A stretch of DNA of 9,013 nucleotides from Klebsiella pneumoniae (GTDB taxonomy: Bacteria > Pseudomonadota > Gammaproteobacteria > Pseudomonadales > Azotimanducaceae): assembly GCA_945878745.1 (NCBI GenBank), contig CAMDVY010000093.1, positions 1-9,013 of the forward strand. The letters run 5' to 3'. Below the pieces are notes generated by a model. It was not told the origin of the DNA. It did no database searches and saw nothing but the letters and a program-made list of their open reading frames with translations. The translations under genes and the position numbers were made by a program. Shown here in pieces: positions 1-5,989 of this stretch. Position 1 is the first letter of the stretch; each line of letters starts with the position of its first letter.

Positions 1-1167
1 CAGACCTTCGGCAAAACCCGAGTGACCATGTGTGTCACCCCAGTAAATTCGCTGGGTTGGTGACGTTTCCACAAGAATCGGATTCCCTCGGCCCTTGATC
101 GAGCCGTCCAGACTTTCGACTCGAATCTGCCAGGCACCCGGTGCGAGCAGCCGCAGGTTGTCGACGACGGTGATGGCGTCATTGCCCGCAGGAATTTCGG
201 TCAGCGGTGTTTCGTTGGCAAGAACCTTCCAGCCAGGCATCTTCCCGATGGCTCGATTGGCACTCGCGTCTTCACCGCGCACGGATATGGAAAAGGGTTC
301 ATCAACACCCACTACCGATGGCGCAAACACCGCGACGCCGGCCAAGGAGCCGCCGCTGATGACAACCGTTTGCAGGGGCAAACCAAGGAAAGCGCTTTGC
401 TGTTCGAAACTGAGGTACAGGGGTAACACCATCTCGTCGTTGGCAATCGGTGGCATCAGCAGTCCCTTGCTGCCCTGGCTTTGATCACCATAGGTTATGG
501 TCACCACATCGCCAGTCGCCAGCGTGCCGCTGGCCACGCGAAAGACGATGCGTTCGGACGTGCCGCGGAAACCGCCATGCATGCCGGGAAACTGGACGCG
601 GTCGGCAACGAAATTCACGGTCGGGTTGGAACTGGTGATCGTCAGGTAGTTGTCGGCTCGAGGTTCGGTGATTTGCCATTCGCCGAAGTTACTCATGAAG
701 TGCCGACCGATCAGGAATCCGCCACCGGGCGGGATGGCACGGCTGCCGACAGTGACCTGCTGCGTAATCTGCGCATGGGAACGGGCTGCAAAGGGACCGG
801 GGGTGATGGTGACGGTGCCAAGCATGTCTGGCGTCTTGTCGAGAATGGCAAGTTCGGCCACGGCCTGGTCCAACTGCAGATCGAGGGCGCTGGTTGCCGA
901 TTTGTCATTCGTAACGTAGGTGATGATCTGCGTCAGGTGGACCGGTAGTTTCACGCCGGCCAGGGCGGCTGCATTAGCCCACGTCCACAGTCGGTCAGCC
1001 CGCTCGGTGCGATTGCTCGCATTGGTGGGTACGTTGATGACCTCCTGAATGAGCGCATCGGCATCGGCGCGAAGGGTCGGCGTCAGGTTTGCGGCTGTGG
1101 CCACAGGCGGGACAGTGGCCAGAGGCAGGACCAGCAAGAGGCAGAGCAGGGCACAAACACGAGACAT
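1..1167 (-). CDS. DUF3604 family exported protein, N-terminal part (runs off left edge)
   Basis: This reading frame is open for 389 codons from an ATG at 1167 to the window edge, so the C-terminal part is missing. It starts with a Sec-type signal peptide: MSR, a hydrophobic Leu/Val/Ala core, then ATA before Ala26, a plausible signal peptidase I site. The mature protein is therefore predicted to be exported. Residues 26-370 show beta-rich stretches without a motif I recognise. At residues 374-389 comes IYWGDTHGHSGFAEGL, which matches the start of the DUF3604 domain (usually WGDLHxHS or WGDLHGQSG). Its Asp378, His380 and His382 resemble the metal-binding HxH of PHP-type phosphoesterases. The family's substrate is not established. 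The long region before the motif places it among the members with an N-terminal extension. It is transcribed divergently from the diiron cassette. No strong ribosome binding site precedes the ATG, but this start gives the clean signal peptide. Confidence 0.85.
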   Translation of the reverse strand, partial: MSRVCALLCLLLVLPLATVPPVATAANLTPTLRADADALIQEVINVPTNASNRTERADRLWTWANAAALAGVKLPVHLTQIITYVTNDKSATSALDLQLDQAVAELAILDKTPDMLGTVTITPGPFAARSHAQITQQVTVGSRAIPPGGGFLIGRHFMSNFGEWQITEPRADNYLTITSSNPTVNFVADRVQFPGMHGGFRGTSERIVFRVASGTLATGDVVTITYGDQSQGSKGLLMPPIANDEMVLPLYLSFEQQSAFLGLPLQTVVISGGSLAGVAVFAPSVVGVDEPFSISVRGEDASANRAIGKMPGWKVLANETPLTEIPAGNDAITVVDNLRLLAPGAWQIRVESLDGSIKGRGNPILVETSPTQRIYWGDTHGHSGFAEGL

Positions 1168-1293
1168 GAGCGTTCCAGGCGGGTTCCAGCCCCCATTTAT
1201 AGGCGGTTTGCCGGTTAGTTGGAATCTGCGTGTCGAAATCCGCCGAGGAATGGGCTATACAAAGGCACTGGGCAAATCCAACAGAGGGTCGCC
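1168..1293. promoter_or_regulatory. Divergent intergenic region with possible promoters both ways
   Basis: This 126-base gap separates two divergent genes and must carry the start signals for both. On the minus strand a TATAAA lies at 1201-1196, 28 bases before the DUF3604 start, with only a weak -35 match (TTCCAA) at 17-base spacing. On the plus strand TATACA lies at 1256-1261, about 32 bases before the ATG at 1294, with no good -35. A short direct repeat GTTCCAG occurs twice near 1171-1188. These are eye-read matches only; no operator or factor can be named. Confidence 0.3.
1283..1288 (+). promoter_or_regulatory. Ribosome binding site for the diiron protein
   Basis: AGAGGG lies five bases before the ATG at 1294 and favours that start over the in-frame upstream start at 1219. 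A further in-frame ATG at 1321 has AGGA in front of it and cannot be excluded. Confidence 0.55.
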
Positions 1294-2382
1294 ATGACTG
1301 TACCAACACCAGGAACCTCAATGGGGAACACCACACCATCGGTCGAGCTGAAGCTCGATTGGCTGAGTCAGCAGGGGGAGTGGGGTACACGTGCTGTAGC
1401 GGGCAAGCAGGGACTCACGCTTGCCGATGTGGCGATCGGATCGTATGGAGAGCTCCCCGAATTCAGTGACAACATGACCGGCCGCCCACGTGGCGCGGCA
1501 CCACGCAAGGCCTCCTATCGCATTGGCGGATACAGTATTCGAACCCGCAGTGAGATCTGGCTCGACAACGCGTCGTTCCTCTACGAAGAAGCCTTGCAGC
1601 GGCAGTGGAGTTCAGCGACCGATGTGCCGTGGCATACCCTGGAGCCGCTGCCGGACGACATCGAGACCGCGCAATGCAATCTCGCCACGTTCCTCACCGA
1701 AGTTGAATTCGTGGCGGGTGATGTACCTGCGCGCTGGATTGCCCAGACTACACCTGACTATTTTGAACCGCGTAATTGCCTGTTGGCGCAGGTGATGGAT
1801 GAAGCGCGACACATGGATGTCTTCCGCAAACGGGCCCTCGCTAACGGCGGTGGGCTGACTCAGGCGACTGGTGGTACCGCTGGTGTTGTTGGCAGCATTG
1901 ATCTGGCCCGGGATTTCACCGAGATGTCGTCGCGCCTGCATATTTCCGGTGAAGGTGCTGTGCTGACCATCTTTCGGATGGGTGAACTGATGGCTTATAA
2001 CGATGCGGAAAAAGCCATCTACCGGCTGTGCGCACAGGATGAAGCACGTCACGTTGCCTTTGGTGTGATGCACATGCGTTACATGTCAGAAGCCGCCCCC
2101 GAACGGCGGGACGAAATCGAAAGTTATCTCGACGAAGCGGAGCGTCAGATTCTGGCGGGCTCACAGAATCCGGCAGGCCAGGCAACGCCCAGCTCCGATG
2201 CGTTGGCTGTTCTGTTGGGCGGTGGTCGCGACAAGTTCGATGAAGGCATGAAAAAGCTGCAGGCGATTCGTCGACGACAGATTCAGGAATACATCAAGCG
2301 GGTCCGGTCAGCAGGCTTCGGCGAGCGCTTTGACAATGGTCGCTCGCGTATCCAGGACCTGATGGCATCGACTGCGGCCTGA
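1294..2382 (+). CDS. Ferritin-like diiron protein, putative catalytic (alpha-like) oxygenase subunit
   Basis: This 362-residue protein carries a ferritin-like four-helix diiron pattern. Putative ligands are Glu136 or Glu138, then Glu170-x-x-His173 (DEARHMDVF), then Glu220, then Glu250-x-x-His253 (DEARHVAFG). The spacing of about 30 residues within each half fits the pattern Glu...ExxH...Glu...ExxH of bacterial multicomponent monooxygenases, R2-type ribonucleotide reductases and N-oxygenases such as AurF. The segment SSATDVPWH at residues 106-114 lies before the first ligand and is also present in the next gene's product. No signal peptide or membrane helix is seen, so it is probably cytoplasmic. 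The exact family, substrate and reaction are not recognisable. It is the first gene of a five-gene run, and the downstream paralogue has lost the ligands, which suggests a heteromeric alpha/beta complex. Without a reductase nearby, a non-oxygenase role (metal-dependent oxidase or ligand-binding protein) remains possible. Confidence 0.75.
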   Translation: MTVPTPGTSMGNTTPSVELKLDWLSQQGEWGTRAVAGKQGLTLADVAIGSYGELPEFSDNMTGRPRGAAPRKASYRIGGYSIRTRSEIWLDNASFLYEEALQRQWSSATDVPWHTLEPLPDDIETAQCNLATFLTEVEFVAGDVPARWIAQTTPDYFEPRNCLLAQVMDEARHMDVFRKRALANGGGLTQATGGTAGVVGSIDLARDFTEMSSRLHISGEGAVLTIFRMGELMAYNDAEKAIYRLCAQDEARHVAFGVMHMRYMSEAAPERRDEIESYLDEAERQILAGSQNPAGQATPSSDALAVLLGGGRDKFDEGMKKLQAIRRRQIQEYIKRVRSAGFGERFDNGRSRIQDLMASTAA

Positions 2383-2393
2383 GCATCGATCCA

Positions 2394-2416
2394 TGATTCA
2401 GACGTTCATCTGATCA
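2394..2416 (+). other. Short bulged hairpin between the two diiron-type genes
   Basis: TGATTCAGA and TCTGATCA can pair as an eight-base-pair stem with one bulged T and a six-base loop (CGTTCA). It sits just upstream of the ribosome binding site of the second gene and has no T-tract, so it is not a standard terminator. It could tune RNA processing or translation of the second gene, or be chance. Confidence 0.25.
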
Positions 2417-2423
2417 ATCCAGC

Positions 2424-2430
2424 AGGGGGA
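2424..2430 (+). promoter_or_regulatory. Ribosome binding site deciding a GTG start
   Basis: A strong purine-rich AGGGGGA lies four bases before the GTG at 2435. No ATG in that frame lies close by, so this site fixes the GTG as the start of the second diiron-type gene. Confidence 0.7.
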
Positions 2431-2434
2431 AGTC

Positions 2435-3469
2435 GTGGCAGAGCAGCAACCACCGAAATACGGCACTGTGGCTCGCTCCAATCAGTGGGGTACGCGGGTC
2501 AAGCCGAACAAACATGGCTTGCGGCTGGGCGACATCAACGTCGGCGTTTATGGTGAAATCCCCGATCGCTGGGATGACCAGACGCGTAATCCGCGCGGCG
2601 CGATTGCCAAAAAAGGTGTGCCGCCCTTGGGTTATGCGATCCGCGACAAGGCCGACCTGTGGGCCGACTGCTCGGCAGATCTGTACGAAGAGGCCATCCA
2701 GCGACGATTTGCTTCGGCAACGGACGTCCCCTGGCACACCATCAAGCCCTTGCCTGATGTGCTTGAGCGATCCATCTGCCAGGTCCTGACGGAATTGAGC
2801 CAGTACGCCAATTGCGATATCGAAGTGATCAGCTCATGGCAGCATCAGATGGCCTACGGTTATCACGAAGTCAAACAGTTCCTCGCCACCGCCACCTTTG
2901 ATGCAACCCGGATGTACGAAACGTTTCGTAAACGGGCGCTCTGTAACGGTGGTGGCCTTGGTCTGGAAGGACCGGGCGAAATCAATCGCATGATTCTCGA
3001 AAGTCGCGGTGGCTGGAGCGAGACCGTCACGTACCTGCTGCTGATGCGTGGGTCCTTCATGCAGACGATGCTGCGTTACCTGGAACGGTATGCGCAGAAC
3101 GATGCGGAACGTTCGATCTATCGATTTGCGCTTGAAGCCAAAGCCAGACAGATCACTTACGGTCTCGATCACCTGCGTTATTCGATTGCACATGATGATG
3201 ATCGGCGAACCGTCATGCAGATGCTGTTCTTCATCGGTGATCGTGTGTGGGCGCGTGAGCTGGGTGACCATGTCCTGCGGGAAGCGCTGTCGATCATCTT
3301 TGCAGGTGGGCTGGAACATGCACCGACCGAAGGCAATGCACGCTATAACCGGATGATGCGTGACTTCATGAACGAGTATCTGGGAATTTGCGAGTGGCTG
3401 GGTGTGAAGCGTGACCTGGCCACGCTGCCGAACCGCATGAGCCAGTTTGTCACTGGAGCCGCAGGCTGA
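2435..3469 (+). CDS. Ligand-less ferritin-like paralogue, putative structural (beta-like) subunit
   Basis: This 344-residue protein is a clear paralogue of the preceding one. Shared blocks include WGTR near residue 18, YGEIP at 39-43, NPRGA at 52-56, SATDVPWH at 94-101, FRKRAL-NGGGL at 164-175 and NDAE near 222. The metal ligands are gone. The first ExxH becomes Ala157 and Met160 (DATRM), the second becomes Lys236 and Gln239 (AKARQ), and the residues aligned with Glu138 and Glu220 are Ser122 and Gly206. Glu120, aligned with Glu136, is kept. It therefore cannot bind a diiron centre in the same way. By analogy with the beta subunits of bacterial multicomponent monooxygenases, which share the fold but lack iron, it is probably a structural partner of the first protein. 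That role is inference. The start is a GTG behind a strong ribosome binding site, 52 bases after the first gene. Confidence 0.75.
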   Translation: MAEQQPPKYGTVARSNQWGTRVKPNKHGLRLGDINVGVYGEIPDRWDDQTRNPRGAIAKKGVPPLGYAIRDKADLWADCSADLYEEAIQRRFASATDVPWHTIKPLPDVLERSICQVLTELSQYANCDIEVISSWQHQMAYGYHEVKQFLATATFDATRMYETFRKRALCNGGGLGLEGPGEINRMILESRGGWSETVTYLLLMRGSFMQTMLRYLERYAQNDAERSIYRFALEAKARQITYGLDHLRYSIAHDDDRRTVMQMLFFIGDRVWARELGDHVLREALSIIFAGGLEHAPTEGNARYNRMMRDFMNEYLGICEWLGVKRDLATLPNRMSQFVTGAAG

Positions 3470-3903
3470 TGCGCTTCCCAAGCCCTGAATGGTTCAACGC
3501 CGTCGCCACAGTTTTCAATGCGGATGATCGTTATCGCGGTGCCGGTGGCGGACAGAGTTTTTGTCGCTTCGGCGTGATCGTCGGTGATGACATTCTCGTG
3601 GTGACGATGGATGGCCATGAGTGCGCTGGCGCCGTGACGGCCGACAGGAGTGGCCTCGCAGACGTCGACTTCTATCTGGAAATGCCGCGGTCAGCATGGA
3701 TGGCGATGCTCAAGGACATTGCGGCCAATGGACACGCCACACTCAACCACACCCTCAATACCATCGATCTGGATCTGGATGAAGGACTGTCGAAGTCGGT
3801 CCATGGAGATCAATATCGGGAAGACCTCTTCTTTCGATACAACCAGACCCTGCAATTCCTGTTTGATGCGTCCGCCAGGGTGCAGACGGATTTCGGAGCG
3901 TAA
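3469..3903 (+). CDS. Small protein, possibly SCP2-like, first of a pair
   Basis: This 144-residue soluble protein has no signal peptide or membrane segment. Its ATG shares one base with the preceding stop (TGATG), so translation is probably coupled. The order of elements recalls sterol carrier protein 2-type lipid-binding domains: beta strands around residues 30-50 (FGVIVGDDILVVTMDG), VDFYLEMPRSAWMAML at about 64-79, then TLNTIDLDLDEGL at about 95-107, ending in a helix containing RYNQTLQFL. The match is to a pattern, not to diagnostic residues, so the family is tentative. It resembles the next gene's product, most clearly in the C-terminal RYNxTLQ. A substrate-binding or delivery role for the diiron pair is inferred from position only. 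Confidence 0.5.
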   Translation: MRFPSPEWFNAVATVFNADDRYRGAGGGQSFCRFGVIVGDDILVVTMDGHECAGAVTADRSGLADVDFYLEMPRSAWMAMLKDIAANGHATLNHTLNTIDLDLDEGLSKSVHGDQYREDLFFRYNQTLQFLFDASARVQTDFGA

Positions 3904-3905
3904 TC

Positions 3906-4316
3906 ATGGTCCACAACGAATTGCTCGCCGACGTGGACTTCTTTTCCCGCGTTCGTGAGCAGGTGAATCAAAGCGCATCGTTCCGCAAGCTCGGCAGCGC
4001 TGATTTTTCGCTGGTCTTTGCCATTGGCGACGCCCGTTGCCGCGTCGACTTCGAAGCATTTGAAGTCGCATCCGTTCGCGGCGCGACCACCGACGACGAG
4101 CGCGACGTGGATCTGGTACTGAGGCTCGGAGCTCGCGAGTGGCAGGATTATCTGAGTGCTCGCCGCGATGGCAGTGGATTGAGCCTGCTCAGTCTGGACC
4201 TCGATCTTCCCGACGGCCTGGTCAAGGCGCGCAATCCATTGTCGCGACTGACCTTTGAACGTTACAACCTGACGTTGCAGGCTTTTGTCGATGCAGGCGC
4301 CGCGCTCGCGGCCTGA
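3906..4316 (+). CDS. Small protein, possibly SCP2-like, second of a pair
   Basis: This 136-residue soluble protein starts two bases after the previous stop, with GGAG about seven bases before the ATG. It shares the layout of its neighbour: a strand-rich first half (FSLVFAIGDARCRVDFEAF), DVDLVLRLGAREWQDYL at about residues 75-91, LLSLDLDLPDGLVKA at about 98-112, and a C-terminal helix with RYNLTLQAF. The two look like an old tandem duplication. A heterodimer, or two binding modules for the diiron complex, would fit but is inferred. SCP2-like fold assignment is tentative, and no catalytic motif is visible. Confidence 0.5.
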   Translation: MVHNELLADVDFFSRVREQVNQSASFRKLGSADFSLVFAIGDARCRVDFEAFEVASVRGATTDDERDVDLVLRLGAREWQDYLSARRDGSGLSLLSLDLDLPDGLVKARNPLSRLTFERYNLTLQAFVDAGAALAA

Positions 4317-4318
4317 CC

Positions 4319-4603
4319 GTGCCGCTCTACGAATTCCGTTGTCTCGTCTGTCAGGCGCTGTTGACTGAATTTCGATCAATTGCCAATCGTGACGACGCCA
4401 TGGTGTGTGAGTCCTGTGCCAGTCCCTGCGAGCGGGTGATCTCTGGTGGCGCCATCCACCTGTCCGCCGCGAGCAAGGTCGCTCGCGCAGATCCCAAGTA
4501 CGATCGATTGGTGGACAAGCAGATGCGCAATACGCCAGCTGCCGACCCTGATCATTATCTCAAACGCATGCGACCTTTCTCGGACGCCAGCGACAAGTCG
4601 TGA
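4319..4603 (+). CDS. FmdB-type zinc ribbon protein
   Basis: The 94-residue protein begins MPLYEFRCLVC, the hallmark start of the FmdB-type (CxxC_CxxC_SSSS) zinc ribbon. Cys8, Cys11, Cys30 and Cys33 form the two CxxC knuckles that should bind one zinc ion. An additional Cys37 is present. The tail from about residue 45 onward is hydrophilic and probably disordered (HLSAASKVARADPKYDRL). The start is a GTG two bases after the preceding stop, and the typical MPLYEF sequence supports it. Such small ribbons often sit beside metabolic operons as presumed regulatory or accessory proteins, but their function is mostly unknown. Here it closes the diiron cassette. Rubredoxin-like electron transfer is a less likely alternative, because the spacing and flanking residues are those of FmdB rather than of rubredoxin. 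Confidence 0.8.
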   Translation: MPLYEFRCLVCQALLTEFRSIANRDDAMVCESCASPCERVISGGAIHLSAASKVARADPKYDRLVDKQMRNTPAADPDHYLKRMRPFSDASDKS

Positions 4604-4643
4604 AGGGCTCTTTCGTAGAGCATTCTCTCGTAAAGGACTTTCC

Positions 4644-4667
4644 CTCCTGACAACACGCTGTCAGGAG
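4644..4667. terminator. Nine-base-pair hairpin after the diiron cassette
   Basis: CTCCTGACA and TGTCAGGAG form a perfect nine-base-pair stem with a six-base loop (ACACGC), 40 bases after the zinc ribbon gene. No T-run follows on either strand, so it is not a canonical intrinsic terminator. It may stabilise the 3' end of the cassette mRNA, or be an operator for the next gene, whose start is 41 bases downstream. Confidence 0.35.
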
Positions 4668-4708
4668 CGGCATGACACTATGCACTGATCAACGATGAGG
4701 AAAACCCT

Positions 4709-5128
4709 ATGGATTCCATGAACGGCAAGTGCCTGTGCGGAGCGGTGAGCTTCGTTGCACAAAATGTGGATATCAATGCTCACAGCTGTCATTGCTCGAT
4801 GTGTCGAACGTGGTCGGGTGGCCCCGCTGTCTCGGTTGCCGTAGGGTCTGTAACATTCAGGGGAGAAGAGAACATCACTCGCTTTGCTTCTTCTCTCTGG
4901 GCGGAGCGTGGATTCTGCAAGCAATGCGGAACCAATCTCTTCTACCGGCTGAAGGAGCCCAACAGTTACATCATGTGGTCCGGCCCCTTTGAGGATCAGA
5001 CCCGATTCACGCTGGCCGGTGAGATCTACGTCGACGAAAAACCACCGACCTACTCACTCGCTGGTGACCACCCCCGTCTCACGGGCGCAGAATTTCTGGC
5101 GTCGATCGGGCAGGCCCCCCCGAGTTAG
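4709..5128 (+). CDS. GFA/CENP-V family zinc protein
   Basis: This 139-residue protein fits the GFA (glutathione-dependent formaldehyde-activating) domain family. In order it shows GKCLCGAVSF with Cys8 and Cys10, SCHCSMCR with Cys27, Cys29 and Cys32, and ERGFCKQCGTNLFYR with Cys70 and Cys73. In the family, the CxC plus the late CxxC bind a structural zinc, and the middle three cysteines form the labile catalytic-type site. Many members are annotated as S-(hydroxymethyl)glutathione synthase, but that activity is disputed and most have no proven substrate. The ATG at 4709 follows TGAGGA at a spacing of seven bases; an internal ATG at 4718 is a less likely start. The gene is probably separate from the diiron cassette (105-base gap with a hairpin). 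Its last 50 bases overlap the end of the convergent YhhN-family gene. Confidence 0.88.
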   Translation: MDSMNGKCLCGAVSFVAQNVDINAHSCHCSMCRTWSGGPAVSVAVGSVTFRGEENITRFASSLWAERGFCKQCGTNLFYRLKEPNSYIMWSGPFEDQTRFTLAGEIYVDEKPPTYSLAGDHPRLTGAEFLASIGQAPPS

Positions 5129-5783
5129 GCGGGGAGGTGTTCAGCGGTTGCGCCACACTCATGGCCAGCATGGTTTGAGCGAGGTAGTAGAGGGGCAGCC
5201 CCCACACGTAGTTGGGGAAGTCAGGTTTCACGAACTGACCGGTGGCAACCGAAAGATCCGAGAGATAAAACGCAGTGGCACCGATCGGTATCAACCACGT
5301 GCCACCTGCCCCTCGTGCACCCCAGGCAAACGTCACCATGACGCTGATGACAATCACGTACGCCCACACGGCGAAAGTCATGCTTGTGTCGACATAGGGT
5401 GATAACCAGAACATGGCCACCCCGGAAGCCACGACGACGGGGATCACCGTTGTCTTCATGGCTCTCGACCTGATGCCATGGATTGCAAACGCCACGATGT
5501 AACAGACGTGTGCCAACAGAAACGAACCCAGCCCGGGAAGAAAGTACGTTTGGGATTCCAGCTCCAGGAAGGCATCTCCTGCCCATGAAAGCGCCAGTCC
5601 GGTCAGGATCCATCGCCCGTAACGTGATTGCAGCCCAGCGCTAGAGATGGCCAGGGCGATGAAACCGGTGGATGCGATCAGCTTGGTGATCAGTGCGATG
5701 CCAGGCAATTCAGCGAGATTCGCCCCGACCAGGCTCACGCAGCCGATGGCGATTGTCGTCAAGGCAAGCCATCGTAATGTCAT
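5079..5783 (-). CDS. YhhN/TMEM86 family membrane protein, putative lysoplasmalogenase
   Basis: The 234-residue protein has about eight hydrophobic segments spread from residue 5 to 210, so it is an inner membrane protein. YhhN-family hallmarks are SWAGDAFLELE at 66-76 with Asp70, LGSFLLAHVCYIVAF at 85-99, TAFYLSDLSVA at 170-180 with Asp176, and WGLPLYYLAQTMLAMSV near 194-210. The animal homologues TMEM86A/B cleave the vinyl ether bond of lysoplasmalogens, but bacterial members are mostly untested. The ATG at 5783 is chosen because it overlaps the stop of the upstream gene (ATGA) and gives the family's usual length; the frame stays open further upstream but that part is not homologous. The hydrophilic tail from about residue 212 overlaps the convergent GFA gene. 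Confidence 0.85.
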   Translation of the reverse strand: MTLRWLALTTIAIGCVSLVGANLAELPGIALITKLIASTGFIALAISSAGLQSRYGRWILTGLALSWAGDAFLELESQTYFLPGLGSFLLAHVCYIVAFAIHGIRSRAMKTTVIPVVVASGVAMFWLSPYVDTSMTFAVWAYVIVISVMVTFAWGARGAGGTWLIPIGATAFYLSDLSVATGQFVKPDFPNYVWGLPLYYLAQTMLAMSVAQPLNTSPPNSGGPARSTPEILRP

Positions 5784-5950
5784 ACCCCAACCCACTTGCT
5801 GCGAAAGGCAAAATACACTGCACCGAGGATGCACAATGCCGACCAAAGGTAGTCGAGTTTCAAAGGCTCCTTGAGATGTGCATACCAGGCAAAGGTCATG
5901 AACACGTTGGAGAGCGTTAACAGAATGATCGTCGTGATGACAGGTGGCAT
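5780..5950 (-). CDS. 56-residue DUF486/DMT_6 protein, internally shortened
   Basis: The ATG at 5950 opens a 56-residue protein whose stop overlaps the start of the YhhN-family gene by four bases (ATGA), so the two are probably translationally coupled. Residues 10-27 (LLTLSNVFMTFAWYAHLK) match the start of DUF486/DMT_6 proteins. Residues 28-50 (EPLKLDYLWSALCILGAVYF and on) match the end of the same family. Full members are about 110-120 residues with four membrane helices; here only the first and last remain, joined in frame near residue 27. This is either a functional two-helix mini-protein or a decaying gene with an in-frame deletion. No strong ribosome binding site is seen. The reading frame continues from the in-frame TGA of the upstream membrane gene. 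Confidence 0.72.
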   Translation of the reverse strand: MPPVITTIILLTLSNVFMTFAWYAHLKEPLKLDYLWSALCILGAVYFAFRSKWVGV

Positions 5951-5989
5951 GGCGATGACAGTGGTGCCGAGGGTCTGCGTTGCAGCCTG

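Noticed and set aside
481..948. A 155-codon plus-strand open frame inside the left region
   Set aside because: The minus strand here codes for a signal-peptide protein with a DUF3604 motif; the plus frame shows no recognisable sequence and is an antisense shadow.
3469..4316. MmoB-like coupling proteins for a diiron monooxygenase
   Set aside because: The size is similar, but I see no sequence resemblance to MmoB/TmoD; the SCP2-like pattern fits better, though still weakly.
4319..4603. Rubredoxin as electron donor to the diiron protein
   Set aside because: The MPLYEF start and the 18-residue spacing between the two CxxC pairs match FmdB zinc ribbons; the rubredoxin CPxCG knuckles are absent.
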